From positions 1 to 39,664 of the IMG/VR virus record IMGVR_UViG_3300045999_001070: a stretch of 39,664 nt of DNA. The stretch is one strand, 5' to 3'. This document shows, piece by piece, positions 15,817-24,628 of the stretch; position 1 is the stretch's first letter, and the number at the start of each line of letters is the position of its first letter. Position numbers and translations under genes: made by a program. The DNA comes from a virus. The notes under the pieces are model-generated. The model had not been told where the DNA came from, made no database searches, and saw only the letters and a list, made by a program, of their open reading frames with translations.

Positions 15817-16418
15817 TACGCCTCCAATTTCAAACCAGTAAGTTGCATTTCATCCCCAACAATGCCAACCGGGAATGTATTAAACGACATACTTATTCTT
15901 ACATCCTCACTTTGAATTGTTGGTACGTTATGTTCTAGCGACGATGGGAACAATATTAATCTTCCTTTAATTGCTTCAAACCACCAACTTTCAGAGTTAT
16001 ATAAATTCCAATCTTCAGGAGGAAACTTAATCTGTTCCCAACCAGAACGATAAAAATAAATTCTGTCATCAGGGTTGGTATTTAAATAAAACACACCTGA
16101 TACAAAGCTATTCGGGTGCGCGTGTTTATGATGATATTGACCTTGCTCAGAATAATTAAACCAAGATTGAGTTACTCGAAGATCAACGTCATGTTTGGGA
16201 TTGCTGGTAGCTTTAAAATATTCAGCAACACAACCCTCAATCCAATCTCGCAAGGAAGTCATTACAGGATCGCGCAACACAAAGTTGTTTACGCTAGTTG
16301 CATTTCCTTCATTTCCTCTAGTTTCCTGACCACGAACGAACAACAGTTCCTCATCGGTAAACTCACGATCTAAATCAAACATACCGATTGGCGTAGGAAA
16401 CAGGTTGTGCATATTCAT
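15816..16418 (-). CDS. Putative 2-oxoglutarate/Fe(II) oxygenase
   Basis: A 200-residue protein with the double-stranded beta-helix dioxygenase signature. An HHKHAH segment (96-101) supplies the first iron ligands, a hydrophobic strand SGVFYL follows, and the distal His163 (SLEHNV) and Arg174 (DVRISMSFN) fit the third iron ligand and the 2-oxoglutarate carboxylate. LFPTPIGMF at the N-terminus is typical of the TIGR02466-like phage group. It may hydroxylate a fibre or host protein or a nucleobase; location inside the fibre cluster favours a virion-protein target, as inference only. Starts by ATGA overlap with the upstream gene. Confidence 0.68.
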   Translation of the reverse strand: MNMHNLFPTPIGMFDLDREFTDEELLFVRGQETRGNEGNATSVNNFVLRDPVMTSLRDWIEGCVAEYFKATSNPKHDVDLRVTQSWFNYSEQGQYHHKHAHPNSFVSGVFYLNTNPDDRIYFYRSGWEQIKFPPEDWNLYNSESWWFEAIKGRLILFPSSLEHNVPTIQSEDVRISMSFNTFPVGIVGDEMQLTGLKLEA

Positions 16419-16666
16419 GCGAGTGCCTTTTCTAGTTCTTCTTCCTCTTGCTTCTGCTGCTCTAACTGTTCAGGTAGCCAAATGGTTGGAATGCTTTCCT
16501 CAAACTCTTTAATCTTCTCCATCACCCAGTACACTTCTTCCATGCTCGGGCAAGGTCTAGGATCATCCCAACGAGTGAAAACGTTGTTGCTTATTTCCCA
16601 TTTAGCGTTCGGACGAAGCATCTGCATTGCAACGTCGATGCCGTAGAAGCGGTAGATTTTTTTCAT
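16415..16666 (-). CDS. Hypothetical phage protein with acidic helical tail, 83 aa
   Basis: The N-terminal half (YRFYGIDVAMQMLRPNAKWE) looks like a small globular domain; the C-terminal 35 residues are Glu/Gln/Lys helix ending in EEEELEKALA. It sits between the Gly-rich fibre and the oxygenase and is coupled to the latter. It might be a fibre-assembly chaperone, a common partner of adhesin genes; no motif proves this. Confidence 0.6.
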   Translation of the reverse strand: MKKIYRFYGIDVAMQMLRPNAKWEISNNVFTRWDDPRPCPSMEEVYWVMEKIKEFEESIPTIWLPEQLEQQKQEEEELEKALA

Positions 16667-16668
16667 GG

Positions 16669-18294
16669 TTATGAGTTGAGTTTGATAATTACGATACCGG
16701 AGCCGCCAGAGCCGCCTCCTCCAGCAGTAGTTCCGCTACCTACACCACCTCCACCGCCGCCTGTATTTGCGGTTGCATTTGTTGCATTTGCATTACTTGC
16801 TCCAGCACCACCTCCACCAGACCCGCCGACGCCAGCCGGTTGATTATCATAAGCACCACCACCACCGCCACCAGAATAAGTTACTGAACTTCCAGAAATT
16901 GAATTTGATGTTCCATTGCCTCCTGCGCCCCCACTAGAAGACGATCCATTCGAACCAAGAGCAGATGCGCCGCCGCCGCCGCCACCACCGTAAGCAGGAG
17001 CAGAAACAATCCCATCGCCACCGTTGTTTCCTTGCGACGGACTAGTTGAAGGTGTATTTCCCAATCCCCCCGTGTTGTTATTTTTTGAGCCTCCTCCAGA
17101 ACCACCGTTTCCACCGGTGCTAAGAGCAGCGCCAAATCCACCGCCAGCAGAAGTAATCGTAGAAAAAACACTACTTGATCCGGCAGAGCCATTATTTGGC
17201 CCACCTGATGCGCCTCCATTCCCGCCAGCACCGACAGTAATCGTATAGGTCGTGCCAGCGGTTACTGAAAGACCAGTTCCAGTTCTAAAACCACCAGCAC
17301 CACCACCACCTCCACCATTAGTATTTGCGTTAGCGCCTCCCCCACCACCACCACCAGCCACGACAAGATAATCAACGCTGGTCACACCAGTAGGGCAAGT
17401 CCAGAGTGATGAGCCTTTAAAGGCAAGCACACGGTTAGCTGGTGTTTCGTATTTAAGAATAACTATGCCAGAGCCACCAGCGCCACCAGCACCAATTCCA
17501 GTTGGTGGGTTGTAACCACCTCCACCACCTCCACCACCTGTATTAGCAGTTCCACTAGTTGCAGTTGTTTGATTGTTTGTTCCTGCACCACCACCACCTG
17601 CGCCGCCAGAACCAGCAGTTCCACTATATGGACTGTCAATTCTGGATGCCCCGCCGCCACCGCCGCCATAAGTAACAGATGAACCTGAAATTGTTGATGC
17701 TGTACCAGCACCACCACTTCCCCCAACAGGGGTACTCATTGATGCAACTGCATTACCACCTACCGCGCTGGCTCCACCACCACCACCGCAAGCAGAAAAA
17801 TTATTAACTAAATCCCCGTCACCCCCATTGTTGCCTTGTGATGGACTTGTTGATGGAGTATTCCCATTACCTTTTGTTGAATTATATTGCCCACCGCCGC
17901 CACCAGAACCGCCAGAAGCAGCGTTTACCGTATATGAGCCGCCATAACCTCCACCATTAGATGTAATAGTAGAAAAAATGGAATTAGAGCCACTAGTTCC
18001 TATATTTCCAAGACCGCTAGCAGCTCCGTTTCCACCGCCTCCAACAGTTATTGTGTACGTTGTTCCAGCAGTTACTGAAAAACTAGTTCCAGTTCTAAAA
18101 CCACCAGCACCACCACCACCGCCTAATCCAGAGCCACCACCACCACCACCAGCTACCACTAAATAGTCCACCTGAGTGACACCATCTGGACAAGTCCAGT
18201 CAGCAGTAGCGTTAAAGGTTTCTATGATGGTCAAGCCGCCGCCACCTCCGGCAGCGCCGTAACCCATCAAAATAGATTGTAAAATTCCTGTCAT
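16669..18294 (-). CDS. Glycine-rich tail adhesin with internal duplication, 541 aa
   Basis: The start at 18294 makes an ATGA overlap with the upstream fibre gene. The protein is two tandem modules of about 270 residues, each opening with WTCPxGVTxVDYLVVAGGGG, then GGFRTGT..SVTAGTTYTITVG, and ending in long polyglycine loops and GGSGIVI(L/I)K. At DNA level the units are offset by 810 bp and remain alignable. Such glycine-rich domains form phage tail-tip adhesins and receptor-binding loops. The Gly-rich segments cannot form a normal hydrophobic core, so polyglycine-II packing is likely. Variation between the two modules may tune host range. Confidence 0.75.
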   Translation of the reverse strand: MTGILQSILMGYGAAGGGGGLTIIETFNATADWTCPDGVTQVDYLVVAGGGGGGSGLGGGGGAGGFRTGTSFSVTAGTTYTITVGGGGNGAASGLGNIGTSGSNSIFSTITSNGGGYGGSYTVNAASGGSGGGGGQYNSTKGNGNTPSTSPSQGNNGGDGDLVNNFSACGGGGGASAVGGNAVASMSTPVGGSGGAGTASTISGSSVTYGGGGGGASRIDSPYSGTAGSGGAGGGGAGTNNQTTATSGTANTGGGGGGGGYNPPTGIGAGGAGGSGIVILKYETPANRVLAFKGSSLWTCPTGVTSVDYLVVAGGGGGGGANANTNGGGGGGAGGFRTGTGLSVTAGTTYTITVGAGGNGGASGGPNNGSAGSSSVFSTITSAGGGFGAALSTGGNGGSGGGSKNNNTGGLGNTPSTSPSQGNNGGDGIVSAPAYGGGGGGGASALGSNGSSSSGGAGGNGTSNSISGSSVTYSGGGGGGAYDNQPAGVGGSGGGGAGASNANATNATANTGGGGGGVGSGTTAGGGGSGGSGIVIIKLNS

Positions 18295-19079
18295 GACAAA
18301 CCTGCTCCAGAAATAAGCCACGAAGTGCTTGTAATTTTGACGCAAGTTGCTACGCCATTTGCAGTTAAAGTGCGTGAGCTAGTGTTAGAAGAATTTGCCA
18401 ATGTCATTGTGTCTGTAGTAATTGCAATTGTTACATTATTAGCAGAACCATTAATAATCGTAACTGCTGAACCCACAGTAAATGCAACATTAGAATTTGC
18501 AGGAAAAGTGTAAGTCGCTGCGGCCTGACCTGTTGGGTGATAAATATGTTTACCAGCATCACCTAATACTACGTTGTAATTACTGTTTTGACTATTTTGA
18601 GGAATGCCAATATAACCAGCAACAATTGCGCTATCTGATACAGCATTACCAACTGTTGCATTGTTTAACGTAACATTTCCTAAAGAACTGCTTGTACCAC
18701 CCAACGCAATAGTGGTGTTACCAATAGTGACGTTGCCAGTAACAGCCCCCGGAGCTTGACTTTCCCAAGCCGATCCTGTTGATGTTAGAACATTACCTGA
18801 TGTACCCGGAGCTACAGTTTTGACTGCGCTTGCAGCATTACCAATAATGACATTCTCAGAGGCTAATGTAGTTAGACCCGTTCCACCTTGAGCAGCAGTA
18901 ATAGGCGTAGATACACTACTAATAGTGACATTAGAAAATGTCATGTTATTTAGCGTAGTAACGGTATTACCAAGCTGAACAGCAGTATTGCCTATAGTTA
19001 TTGGCGTAGCAAAGTTGTTATCTAAATTAGATAACGGAATGGTTGTTGTTGCATTCGCAAAAGTATTTGGCACTGGCAT
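18291..19079 (-). CDS. Tail fibre protein with beta repeats, 262 aa
   Basis: Asn/Thr/Val-rich repeats (NTAVQLGNTVTTLNN, TFSNVTISS, NVTIGNTTIALGG) and the hallmark AAQGGTGLTTL motif seen in many phage fibre shafts. The C-terminal third (YTFPANSNVAFTVGS, NNVTIAITTDTMTL) resembles a fibre tip domain. It lies between the nozzle protein and the Gly-rich adhesin, suggesting ordered assembly from tail body outward. Confidence 0.7.
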   Translation of the reverse strand: MPVPNTFANATTTIPLSNLDNNFATPITIGNTAVQLGNTVTTLNNMTFSNVTISSVSTPITAAQGGTGLTTLASENVIIGNAASAVKTVAPGTSGNVLTSTGSAWESQAPGAVTGNVTIGNTTIALGGTSSSLGNVTLNNATVGNAVSDSAIVAGYIGIPQNSQNSNYNVVLGDAGKHIYHPTGQAAATYTFPANSNVAFTVGSAVTIINGSANNVTIAITTDTMTLANSSNTSSRTLTANGVATCVKITSTSWLISGAGLS

Positions 19080-19080
19080 T

Positions 19081-21057
19081 TTAGAACCTCGTTCTTAGTT
19101 CATGTTCAAATTGGAAACCGTTAATAACAATTGGTGTTGATGTGCTATTAATGGTTATACCTAAATATTTACCCCACATCTCAGCGTCAGATTTGTATAA
19201 ATAATAGCCAGCTCCCGGAGACGTATTAGCAAGCCAACTAATAATTGCATTAACATTATTAGACCACTGTATTTCTTGGCTTGAATTATTTGTCCACTCT
19301 ATTGCATTTTGAAATTGTATAGCTGGAGACTGCGCCGACTCTGAATCTACATAAGCAGTAAGATTTGTAGGAGAAGAACCTAGCGTTGCCTCTATACCAA
19401 TCTTCAATGCTTGTTTATCACGAATGGGATCACCCATTGCATCTAATGATGTTTCTAAAATAATATCTACTGCAACAGTATCATCACCATATAGCTCAAT
19501 AAAATTAGTGCCATTTGTGCCAAAGAATTTAATCTTACCGCCTGTAGCAATAGAAGATATTAGCTTAATATTATTTTGATTAGAAAAAAACCATTTCTTC
19601 TCAAAAAATATTGCTTGTATGTAACGATATGTTCCAGAGTCGTTATACCGTATATTAAACGCAGCACATAATATGCTATTTAACAATACTTGACCTGCCG
19701 TAACTGTTGCCGTAGAAAAATCTATATTTGGGAACAGCCCGTCAAGTGGATCAGAAATCTTTGATGTAGTAGAGCCAACAAGAGCATATACGCCATATTC
19801 GTTCATAAACAAAACAGAACGGAAATAAGGAAATATTGCGTACTGCAAACGTGATCCTACAGAAGCACTAATGTTTGTATTTGTAAATAAAGTAATACCT
19901 GTCTGATCTACACGCACATCCGAGAACACGTTAATGCTGTCCTCACCAAAAATGTACAGAAAATTATTGGCAGACAGTAATTGAGTAATGTTACTGCGTA
20001 GTGTTGCGTCTGTAATTGTAAATACGCCAGAAGATAAACTAACAAAATCAGAATATGAACCAGCCGCCGAGTAGCTTACAGAACGCCCTTGCGCTACCCA
20101 AGACCGCCCTGAAAATGTTTGTATGCCTGTAACTGGATTACTGTTGATAATAGCTTTAGCGGCTGCATTTGAGCCACCACCGCCAGCAATAGTCACACTA
20201 ATATTAGATGAGTTGGTATAGCCAGTACCATTGTTGGTCATAATCACTTGGATTACCTGACCACCAGCCAAAATAGCTGTACCAGCAGCGTTTGCACCGC
20301 CGCCTCCACTTATAGTTACCGTTGTATTGGAAACATTTGTGTAACCAGTACCACCATTAGTTACCAATACAGTTACGGTTCCCCTTTTAAATGTAGAAAT
20401 ACCAGCAATTGCTGCCGCATTACTTCCACCACCACCAGATATAGTGATCGTTGGTGACGATGTATAACCAACACCTGCCTCAGTAATCGAAATTCCAGTA
20501 ACTACATTAGCAGTCAAAATGGCTTCTGCTTGAGCTTGTACGCCACCTGTTTCATTAGGAGCTGAAATAACTACAGAAGGTGTAGTCGTGTAGCCAGTTC
20601 CTCCATTAGTAATTCCTATGAATCCAACGGAACCAATAGAGACAAGGTTAGTGCCATCCCAACTGTAAACACCATTATCAGGATCACCGATCAAAACGCG
20701 CTCATCTTTAAACTGCGTTATGTTGACCCTTGAGTTTGAAAAAGTACCACTAACAGCAACATTTCCTTTTGTGCTTGTCTCTACGTCAACATACTCACAA
20801 CGACCATCTTCTTGAAATGCAAGTTGATAGTCTTTGTTGTTTATGTTTGCGGAAACTAATGTACTAGCAACATTTGCAAATGTTACTGCCGTATTTTTTT
20901 CGCCTGATATAGTTTTAATATTTGCATAACCAATAGGCATGGCATTCTCTAGCCATGAAAACTCACCTTCCTCTAAGGCAGTACGGTTTGCTTTCGTGTT
21001 TACGCCACGAAATTGCTTAATTACTTTGTACGACTTTTTTTGTTCAGCCGCAGCCAT
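19081..21057 (-). CDS. Tail nozzle / stabilisation protein (P22 gp10-like) with inserted repeats, 658 aa
   Basis: The N-terminus (KQFRGVNTKANRTALEEGEF, WLENAMPI) is typical of the P22 gp10 / T7 gp12 nozzle class, which closes the tail tube below the portal. Residues about 140-300 hold four copies of a (N/G)GTGYT...SGGGGxNAA unit, an insertion with fibre-like repeats. The conserved second half (YIFGEDSINVFSD, YAIFPYFRSVLFMNEYG, WFFSNQN) returns to the nozzle fold. The Shine-Dalgarno is weak; the leader is AT-rich. It lies directly downstream of the connector gene, as in P22-type tails. Confidence 0.68.
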   Translation of the reverse strand: MAAAEQKKSYKVIKQFRGVNTKANRTALEEGEFSWLENAMPIGYANIKTISGEKNTAVTFANVASTLVSANINNKDYQLAFQEDGRCEYVDVETSTKGNVAVSGTFSNSRVNITQFKDERVLIGDPDNGVYSWDGTNLVSIGSVGFIGITNGGTGYTTTPSVVISAPNETGGVQAQAEAILTANVVTGISITEAGVGYTSSPTITISGGGGSNAAAIAGISTFKRGTVTVLVTNGGTGYTNVSNTTVTISGGGGANAAGTAILAGGQVIQVIMTNNGTGYTNSSNISVTIAGGGGSNAAAKAIINSNPVTGIQTFSGRSWVAQGRSVSYSAAGSYSDFVSLSSGVFTITDATLRSNITQLLSANNFLYIFGEDSINVFSDVRVDQTGITLFTNTNISASVGSRLQYAIFPYFRSVLFMNEYGVYALVGSTTSKISDPLDGLFPNIDFSTATVTAGQVLLNSILCAAFNIRYNDSGTYRYIQAIFFEKKWFFSNQNNIKLISSIATGGKIKFFGTNGTNFIELYGDDTVAVDIILETSLDAMGDPIRDKQALKIGIEATLGSSPTNLTAYVDSESAQSPAIQFQNAIEWTNNSSQEIQWSNNVNAIISWLANTSPGAGYYLYKSDAEMWGKYLGITINSTSTPIVINGFQFEHELRTRF

Positions 21058-21059
21058 AA

Positions 21060-21905
21060 TTAAAATGGAGTGCTATAAGGGTTAGGAATGCGTCGTGTCA
21101 TGGTTGTAACCAGAACACTACGAACTTCTTGTGCATATTGTTGTTTGTAAATTTCAGATTCCCCATAACTCTGTTCTTTAAACTTCGCTTTATGAGCAGC
21201 AAAGTAAGCTACTGGCGTAGTGTATGGCTCAATAAGAACATCAACCTCGTTAGATGAAACAAGGTCATCAGGCAGCACAACCGTATCCATCTCAAGGGTG
21301 TACACCTGATCTGGAACAGGAGAGATAAAAGCTGTCTGCTGTCCATAAACAGTGAATGCTACTGGCCTACCTATGTAGTTTTGCCAATAACGTAATTGAG
21401 CGTTGAACTGAGTCCACGGCAAATACTGCAAAGGAATGCGACTGTTTCCCCAATAAATGTTGATATTTAAAATATCAATCGTATTTATGCTGTCAGGGAA
21501 TGATGCGTAAGGTAATTTTTCGCAATTACCAGCATATTGCAGCGTAGCAGTTCCGTCAGTAAATGGTGTTGTTGGGGGATACGCATAATTTGATGCTGGA
21601 TAAGGAGGTGCTGTAGTTCCTAAAACACCAGCTACAGTTACTTTGTAAATGAAGATGTTTGAAAATACGTAGTCATTTAACGCAACAGTAGCACCAGCAG
21701 TCCAAGCAACAGGATTTGCTCCACCCGCTACGGGAGACATTGGAGTTTGTGATACTTGGATTTTTCTTAGACAACCAGTATCCCTAACTGTTTGCTTACG
21801 GGCTTCATTAATGTAGTCCGTTAGTTCAGAGTCAGAATAGAAGTTTCCGTTGGCATCATGCAGCAGCCTACGAACTTCCGTGATGTAACCGGATAAAGTT
21901 GCCAT
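21060..21905 (-). CDS. Head-to-tail adaptor (P22 gp4-like / connector)
   Basis: A 281-residue protein starting MATLSGYITEVRRLLHDANG with YSDSELTDYINEARKQTVRD, the helical bundle of phage head-tail adaptors that bind under the portal. The central part is beta-rich; the C-terminal helical region (AYFAAHKAKFKEQSYGESE) is also family-like. Gene order portal, capsid, adaptor, nozzle supports the call. It lacks a clear Shine-Dalgarno: the ATG follows an AT-rich leader shortly after the preceding gene. Confidence 0.72.
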   Translation of the reverse strand: MATLSGYITEVRRLLHDANGNFYSDSELTDYINEARKQTVRDTGCLRKIQVSQTPMSPVAGGANPVAWTAGATVALNDYVFSNIFIYKVTVAGVLGTTAPPYPASNYAYPPTTPFTDGTATLQYAGNCEKLPYASFPDSINTIDILNINIYWGNSRIPLQYLPWTQFNAQLRYWQNYIGRPVAFTVYGQQTAFISPVPDQVYTLEMDTVVLPDDLVSSNEVDVLIEPYTTPVAYFAAHKAKFKEQSYGESEIYKQQYAQEVRSVLVTTMTRRIPNPYSTPF

Positions 21906-21918
21906 TTAATTGCCATAA

Positions 21919-22257
21919 TTAAGCGGCTTTTTCGACTTTTCTCCCCACCCCCCGTAAAGGGATAGGTGGGGGTACTTGGTCAATCGCCGGGGATAAGGAG
22001 CGATCCTGTACTGGCATAGATTCGGTAATGCTAAATTTTTCAAGAATTTCCAACCCGCTAGGAATGTCATTCTTTGTTTTAGCAAAACCGAGTCTAGCCA
22101 AAAAAGGTTCTTTATTTTCAGAACCATAACCAAATATGTGACGGGCAATTTCTATAGGTACTTCAACAGATTCGTCCACAGGGAACGTATATGGTTTATA
22201 CGCATATTCATCGACAAGCGGTTTTTCCCACTTGTTAGTCACATATACAGTCGTCAT
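21919..22257 (-). CDS. Hypothetical head/tail-region protein, 112 aa
   Basis: The start at 22257 is supported by the ATGA overlap with the upstream gene; an earlier Met at 22293 is inside that gene. Begins MTTVYVTNKWEKPLVDEYAY and has VEVPIEIARHIFGYGSENKE, then a Pro-rich C-terminus (QVPPPIPLRGVGRK). Resembles a small protein between capsid and adaptor genes in related phages. A 7-bp G/C hairpin (CCCCACC at 21943-21949, GGTGGGG at 21965-21971) lies in its 3' end. Confidence 0.6.
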   Translation of the reverse strand: MTTVYVTNKWEKPLVDEYAYKPYTFPVDESVEVPIEIARHIFGYGSENKEPFLARLGFAKTKNDIPSGLEILEKFSITESMPVQDRSLSPAIDQVPPPIPLRGVGRKVEKAA

Positions 22258-22664
22258 AGAGTTACCGCATCTCCGTAAACCACAATGTCGCAAGTTCCGC
22301 TGGATACGGCGGCAGGTACGTTGACGTACAACGAACCCGACGAATAAACAGCAGTAGCAGCGCCAGCAGCAAGAGTTAAGTCTTGATACGTGGAAGTGCT
22401 AGTTACGTTGCTTAGCGTTGTCAGTGATGCAACCGCATTTGAAACATTACCATCGTTAGAGGTGGTAACAGTCACATTTGCAGTTGCAATCGACTTGTTT
22501 GCATTAGCTACCGTAATCCTGCGAACAATGTATGAACTTGCTCCGACAATGGGAATTTGAACAACAGCATTGGCAACAGAACCCACATTAACGGTTACAG
22601 ATCGACCAAGTGCAAAATTACCAAAGCCATTTGGGAACAATGATCCTACATGGTTAGCATTCAT
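22254..22664 (-). CDS. Putative head decoration / minor structural protein, 136 aa
   Basis: A Val/Ala/Thr/Asn-rich, beta-type protein (GRSVTVNVGSVANAVVQIP, RRITVANANKSIATANVTVTT) with no Cys or charge clusters. It follows the capsid and 107-aa genes. The composition is like the other virion beta proteins in this genome (107, 109, 115 aa), which may be surface decoration proteins. It overlaps the next gene by ATGA. Confidence 0.58.
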   Translation of the reverse strand: MNANHVGSLFPNGFGNFALGRSVTVNVGSVANAVVQIPIVGASSYIVRRITVANANKSIATANVTVTTSNDGNVSNAVASLTTLSNVTSTSTYQDLTLAAGAATAVYSSGSLYVNVPAAVSSGTCDIVVYGDAVTL

Positions 22665-22673
22665 GTTGGCTCC

Positions 22674-22997
22674 TTATGCGTAAGTCTCACTAACCGCTTG
22701 ACCCTGATTCACTTGGAACAGAGTAATGGTTGGTGTACCAGAAAGGACATTAGCACGAATGTTTACGCCATCAGCGATAAAGTAGCCACCAGTATTATTG
22801 GCAACTACAACCTGATACGAAGCATTACTGATGTTTCCAGTTGTGTTCGTATTCAGTTCGATAGTGACGTTAGCAGTTGGAGCAATGTAATAATCGCCAG
22901 CGGGAACAACGGCAGTTGCATTACCCAAAGCATATGCTTGAATAAATGCACCAGCAGCGTTAGTTGATGCACCAGCTACGAGGATTTTATTAGACAT
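22674..22997 (-). CDS. Putative minor structural / decoration protein, 107 aa
   Basis: Encoded directly after the major capsid gene, the usual place for a capsid-stabilising protein. Beta-rich with Asn/Thr/Ala bias (VPAGDYYIAPTANVTIELNT, SYQVVVANNTGGYFIADGVN). No known domain recognised. AAGGAG lies about 7 nt before the ATG. Confidence 0.58.
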   Translation of the reverse strand: MSNKILVAGASTNAAGAFIQAYALGNATAVVPAGDYYIAPTANVTIELNTNTTGNISNASYQVVVANNTGGYFIADGVNIRANVLSGTPTITLFQVNQGQAVSETYA

Positions 22998-23009
22998 GAC
23001 TATTTCTCC

Positions 23010-24011
23010 TTACAATGTGAGCGAGTTATAGCCTGTCACCTTGGTCATGGATTTGGGCTTAGTGTTGACCAGTTCAGCGATCATCAGCACAGCACCAACA
23101 TAACCAATCTGCCAGTTAGGAAGTGTCGATTCAAAACCTGTAAAGACAAACGAACCCTGCTCATGGATATAGAGCGACAGGTAGTTGCTGTTCAGGAAGT
23201 AAACCGTTCCTTCAGGGCAGTACGGATCAGGATAAATAGGAACGCCAGCAACCATCAAAGCGCGGAAGCCAGACTGAGGGCCATTGGAATCGCCATCAAA
23301 ACCGGAACCCGGTGTTAAGACGTATTGTTCTTGACCGACATAATCTTGTGCCAGCAATGTCCAAGTGCCAAATCCGCATACGCCAAACGTAGGCACTTCT
23401 GCGCCATTTTTGACCGTACCAGAAATGTACTGAAGGATATTCTGACGAGTTGGGTTTACAGAACCAGCAGCATACTGCTTCGACTTCCACCAAGTATAGG
23501 TAGAGCGATCAATATTGCCGTAAGTTCCAGAATCAGACACCGCCGCTGGCAAGCCAGTGAACTGCTGAGTGTTTGTCGTGTTGTTGTACAGTGATGTCGC
23601 CATAGCATCCATCATCACGTTAGTCGCGTCATTCATACGCGCTTCGATCAGAGGAATAACAGCTGCATCTTGCTGGACTGCGCCTTCCATACCGAGGAAC
23701 GGTACTGGTGCAATCATCAGCTTCAGGTTGAATTCAGCGTTGTAAGCACCCTGTTGGACAGAAGGCTGAGCGAACGAGCCGCTGTAGTCTGACCACTGAG
23801 CGTTTACGAACTGAGAACCCTGAACAGGTACAGTTACAGAGGAAACACCACCAGAAGCAGACTGACTGTTAGCAATCAGTGCCGCCATAAGCGGTGTTGA
23901 ATTATAAAGTTGTACTACCAGCTTCGGGATAAATGCCCTACGGGTAACGTAGGTCAACTCTGTGAATTGAGTGGAACCCGAAGCCGGAAGAATGCCGCCA
24001 CCAATAGGCAT
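23010..24011 (-). CDS. Major capsid protein (HK97-fold type)
   Basis: A 333-residue protein, well above its neighbours in conservation-like features. It has an N-terminal region RRAFIPKLVVQLYNSTPLM, a beta-rich GGVSSVTVPVQGS, helix RMNDATNVMMDAMATSLYNN, and a C-terminal half with GFRALMVAGVPIYPDPYCP, YFLNSNYLSLYIHE and a closing WQIGYVGAVLMIAELVNTKP, the pattern of phage capsid A- and P-domains. It follows a scaffold-like gene and precedes decoration and adaptor genes. The ATG is preceded by GGAGATAGATT. Confidence 0.8.
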   Translation of the reverse strand: MPIGGGILPASGSTQFTELTYVTRRAFIPKLVVQLYNSTPLMAALIANSQSASGGVSSVTVPVQGSQFVNAQWSDYSGSFAQPSVQQGAYNAEFNLKLMIAPVPFLGMEGAVQQDAAVIPLIEARMNDATNVMMDAMATSLYNNTTNTQQFTGLPAAVSDSGTYGNIDRSTYTWWKSKQYAAGSVNPTRQNILQYISGTVKNGAEVPTFGVCGFGTWTLLAQDYVGQEQYVLTPGSGFDGDSNGPQSGFRALMVAGVPIYPDPYCPEGTVYFLNSNYLSLYIHEQGSFVFTGFESTLPNWQIGYVGAVLMIAELVNTKPKSMTKVTGYNSLTL

Positions 24012-24047
24012 AATCTATCTCCGATCTAAAAACATCCCCTACTTTAA

Positions 24048-24578
24048 TTACAACCCTAATGGTTTAGGATTGCGCCGTAAATCAGATAGTGCTCTTGCTG
24101 CCTCATTTCGCGCACCTTGAACGGGATTCTTCCAATACGCTGACAAGTCAAACTTGCCAATCGCAGAAGGATTATATCCAGTTGGTGTAGGTGCAGCGGA
24201 TTGATTCATGTACTTCCAGTAATCAGCAGCAACTTCATGGTTAGTAATACCTTTTTCTAGCATTACTTTCTCCACTTGTTCAACCTGTTCGTCATTTTCA
24301 ACCAAGCCCATTTCTTTTAATCTGCTACGACGCTTGTTCAATTCATCCATTGCATCTTTTTGCTGGATTCTTGCTTCAAGGTGAGCAACTCGATCATTTG
24401 CTTTCTGAACAGCGTAATTGGTTGAATCTTCAATTTCGAGTTCAGGAATCGGCATATCCGGTTTGGCTTCTTTCGTTAGACGCAAGAAAGCTTTGCGGGT
24501 TTTTGGATTCTCAGCAAGTTGACGAGCCAAAAGAGCCAGTTCATCACGGGCTTCATAGCTTAAATCTTCAAGTGACAT
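24048..24578 (-). CDS. Putative scaffolding protein, 176 aa
   Basis: A charged helical protein. The central segment (NDRVAHLEARIQQKDAMDEL and KRRSRLKEMGLVENDEQV) is coiled coil; a Pro/Ala linker then leads to a C-terminal basic segment (ARALSDLRRNPKPLG) that could contact the capsid shell. The position directly before the major capsid gene is the standard place for scaffold. GGGGAT precedes the ATG by 5 nt. An intrinsic terminator lies just upstream, so this gene may begin its own transcript. Confidence 0.65.
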   Translation of the reverse strand: MSLEDLSYEARDELALLARQLAENPKTRKAFLRLTKEAKPDMPIPELEIEDSTNYAVQKANDRVAHLEARIQQKDAMDELNKRRSRLKEMGLVENDEQVEQVEKVMLEKGITNHEVAADYWKYMNQSAAPTPTGYNPSAIGKFDLSAYWKNPVQGARNEAARALSDLRRNPKPLGL

Positions 24579-24602
24579 TTGTTATCCCCTCAAGTAAACA
24601 AT

Positions 24603-24628
24603 AAAAAAGCGCATTAGATAACGCGCTT
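24603..24628 (-). terminator. Intrinsic terminator between packaging and capsid genes
   Basis: On the leftward strand AAGCGC and GCGCTT (24623-24628 and 24607-24612 on the plus strand) form a 6-bp stem, with three to four further weak pairs inside, followed by six T residues. The stem covers the last codons and stop of the 60-aa gene. It would end or attenuate leftward transcription before the scaffold and capsid genes. Confidence 0.7.

Noticed and set aside
16669-18294. Regular short repeats that resemble a CRISPR array
   Set aside because: They are glycine codon repeats in one long open frame, with no constant repeat length or spacers.
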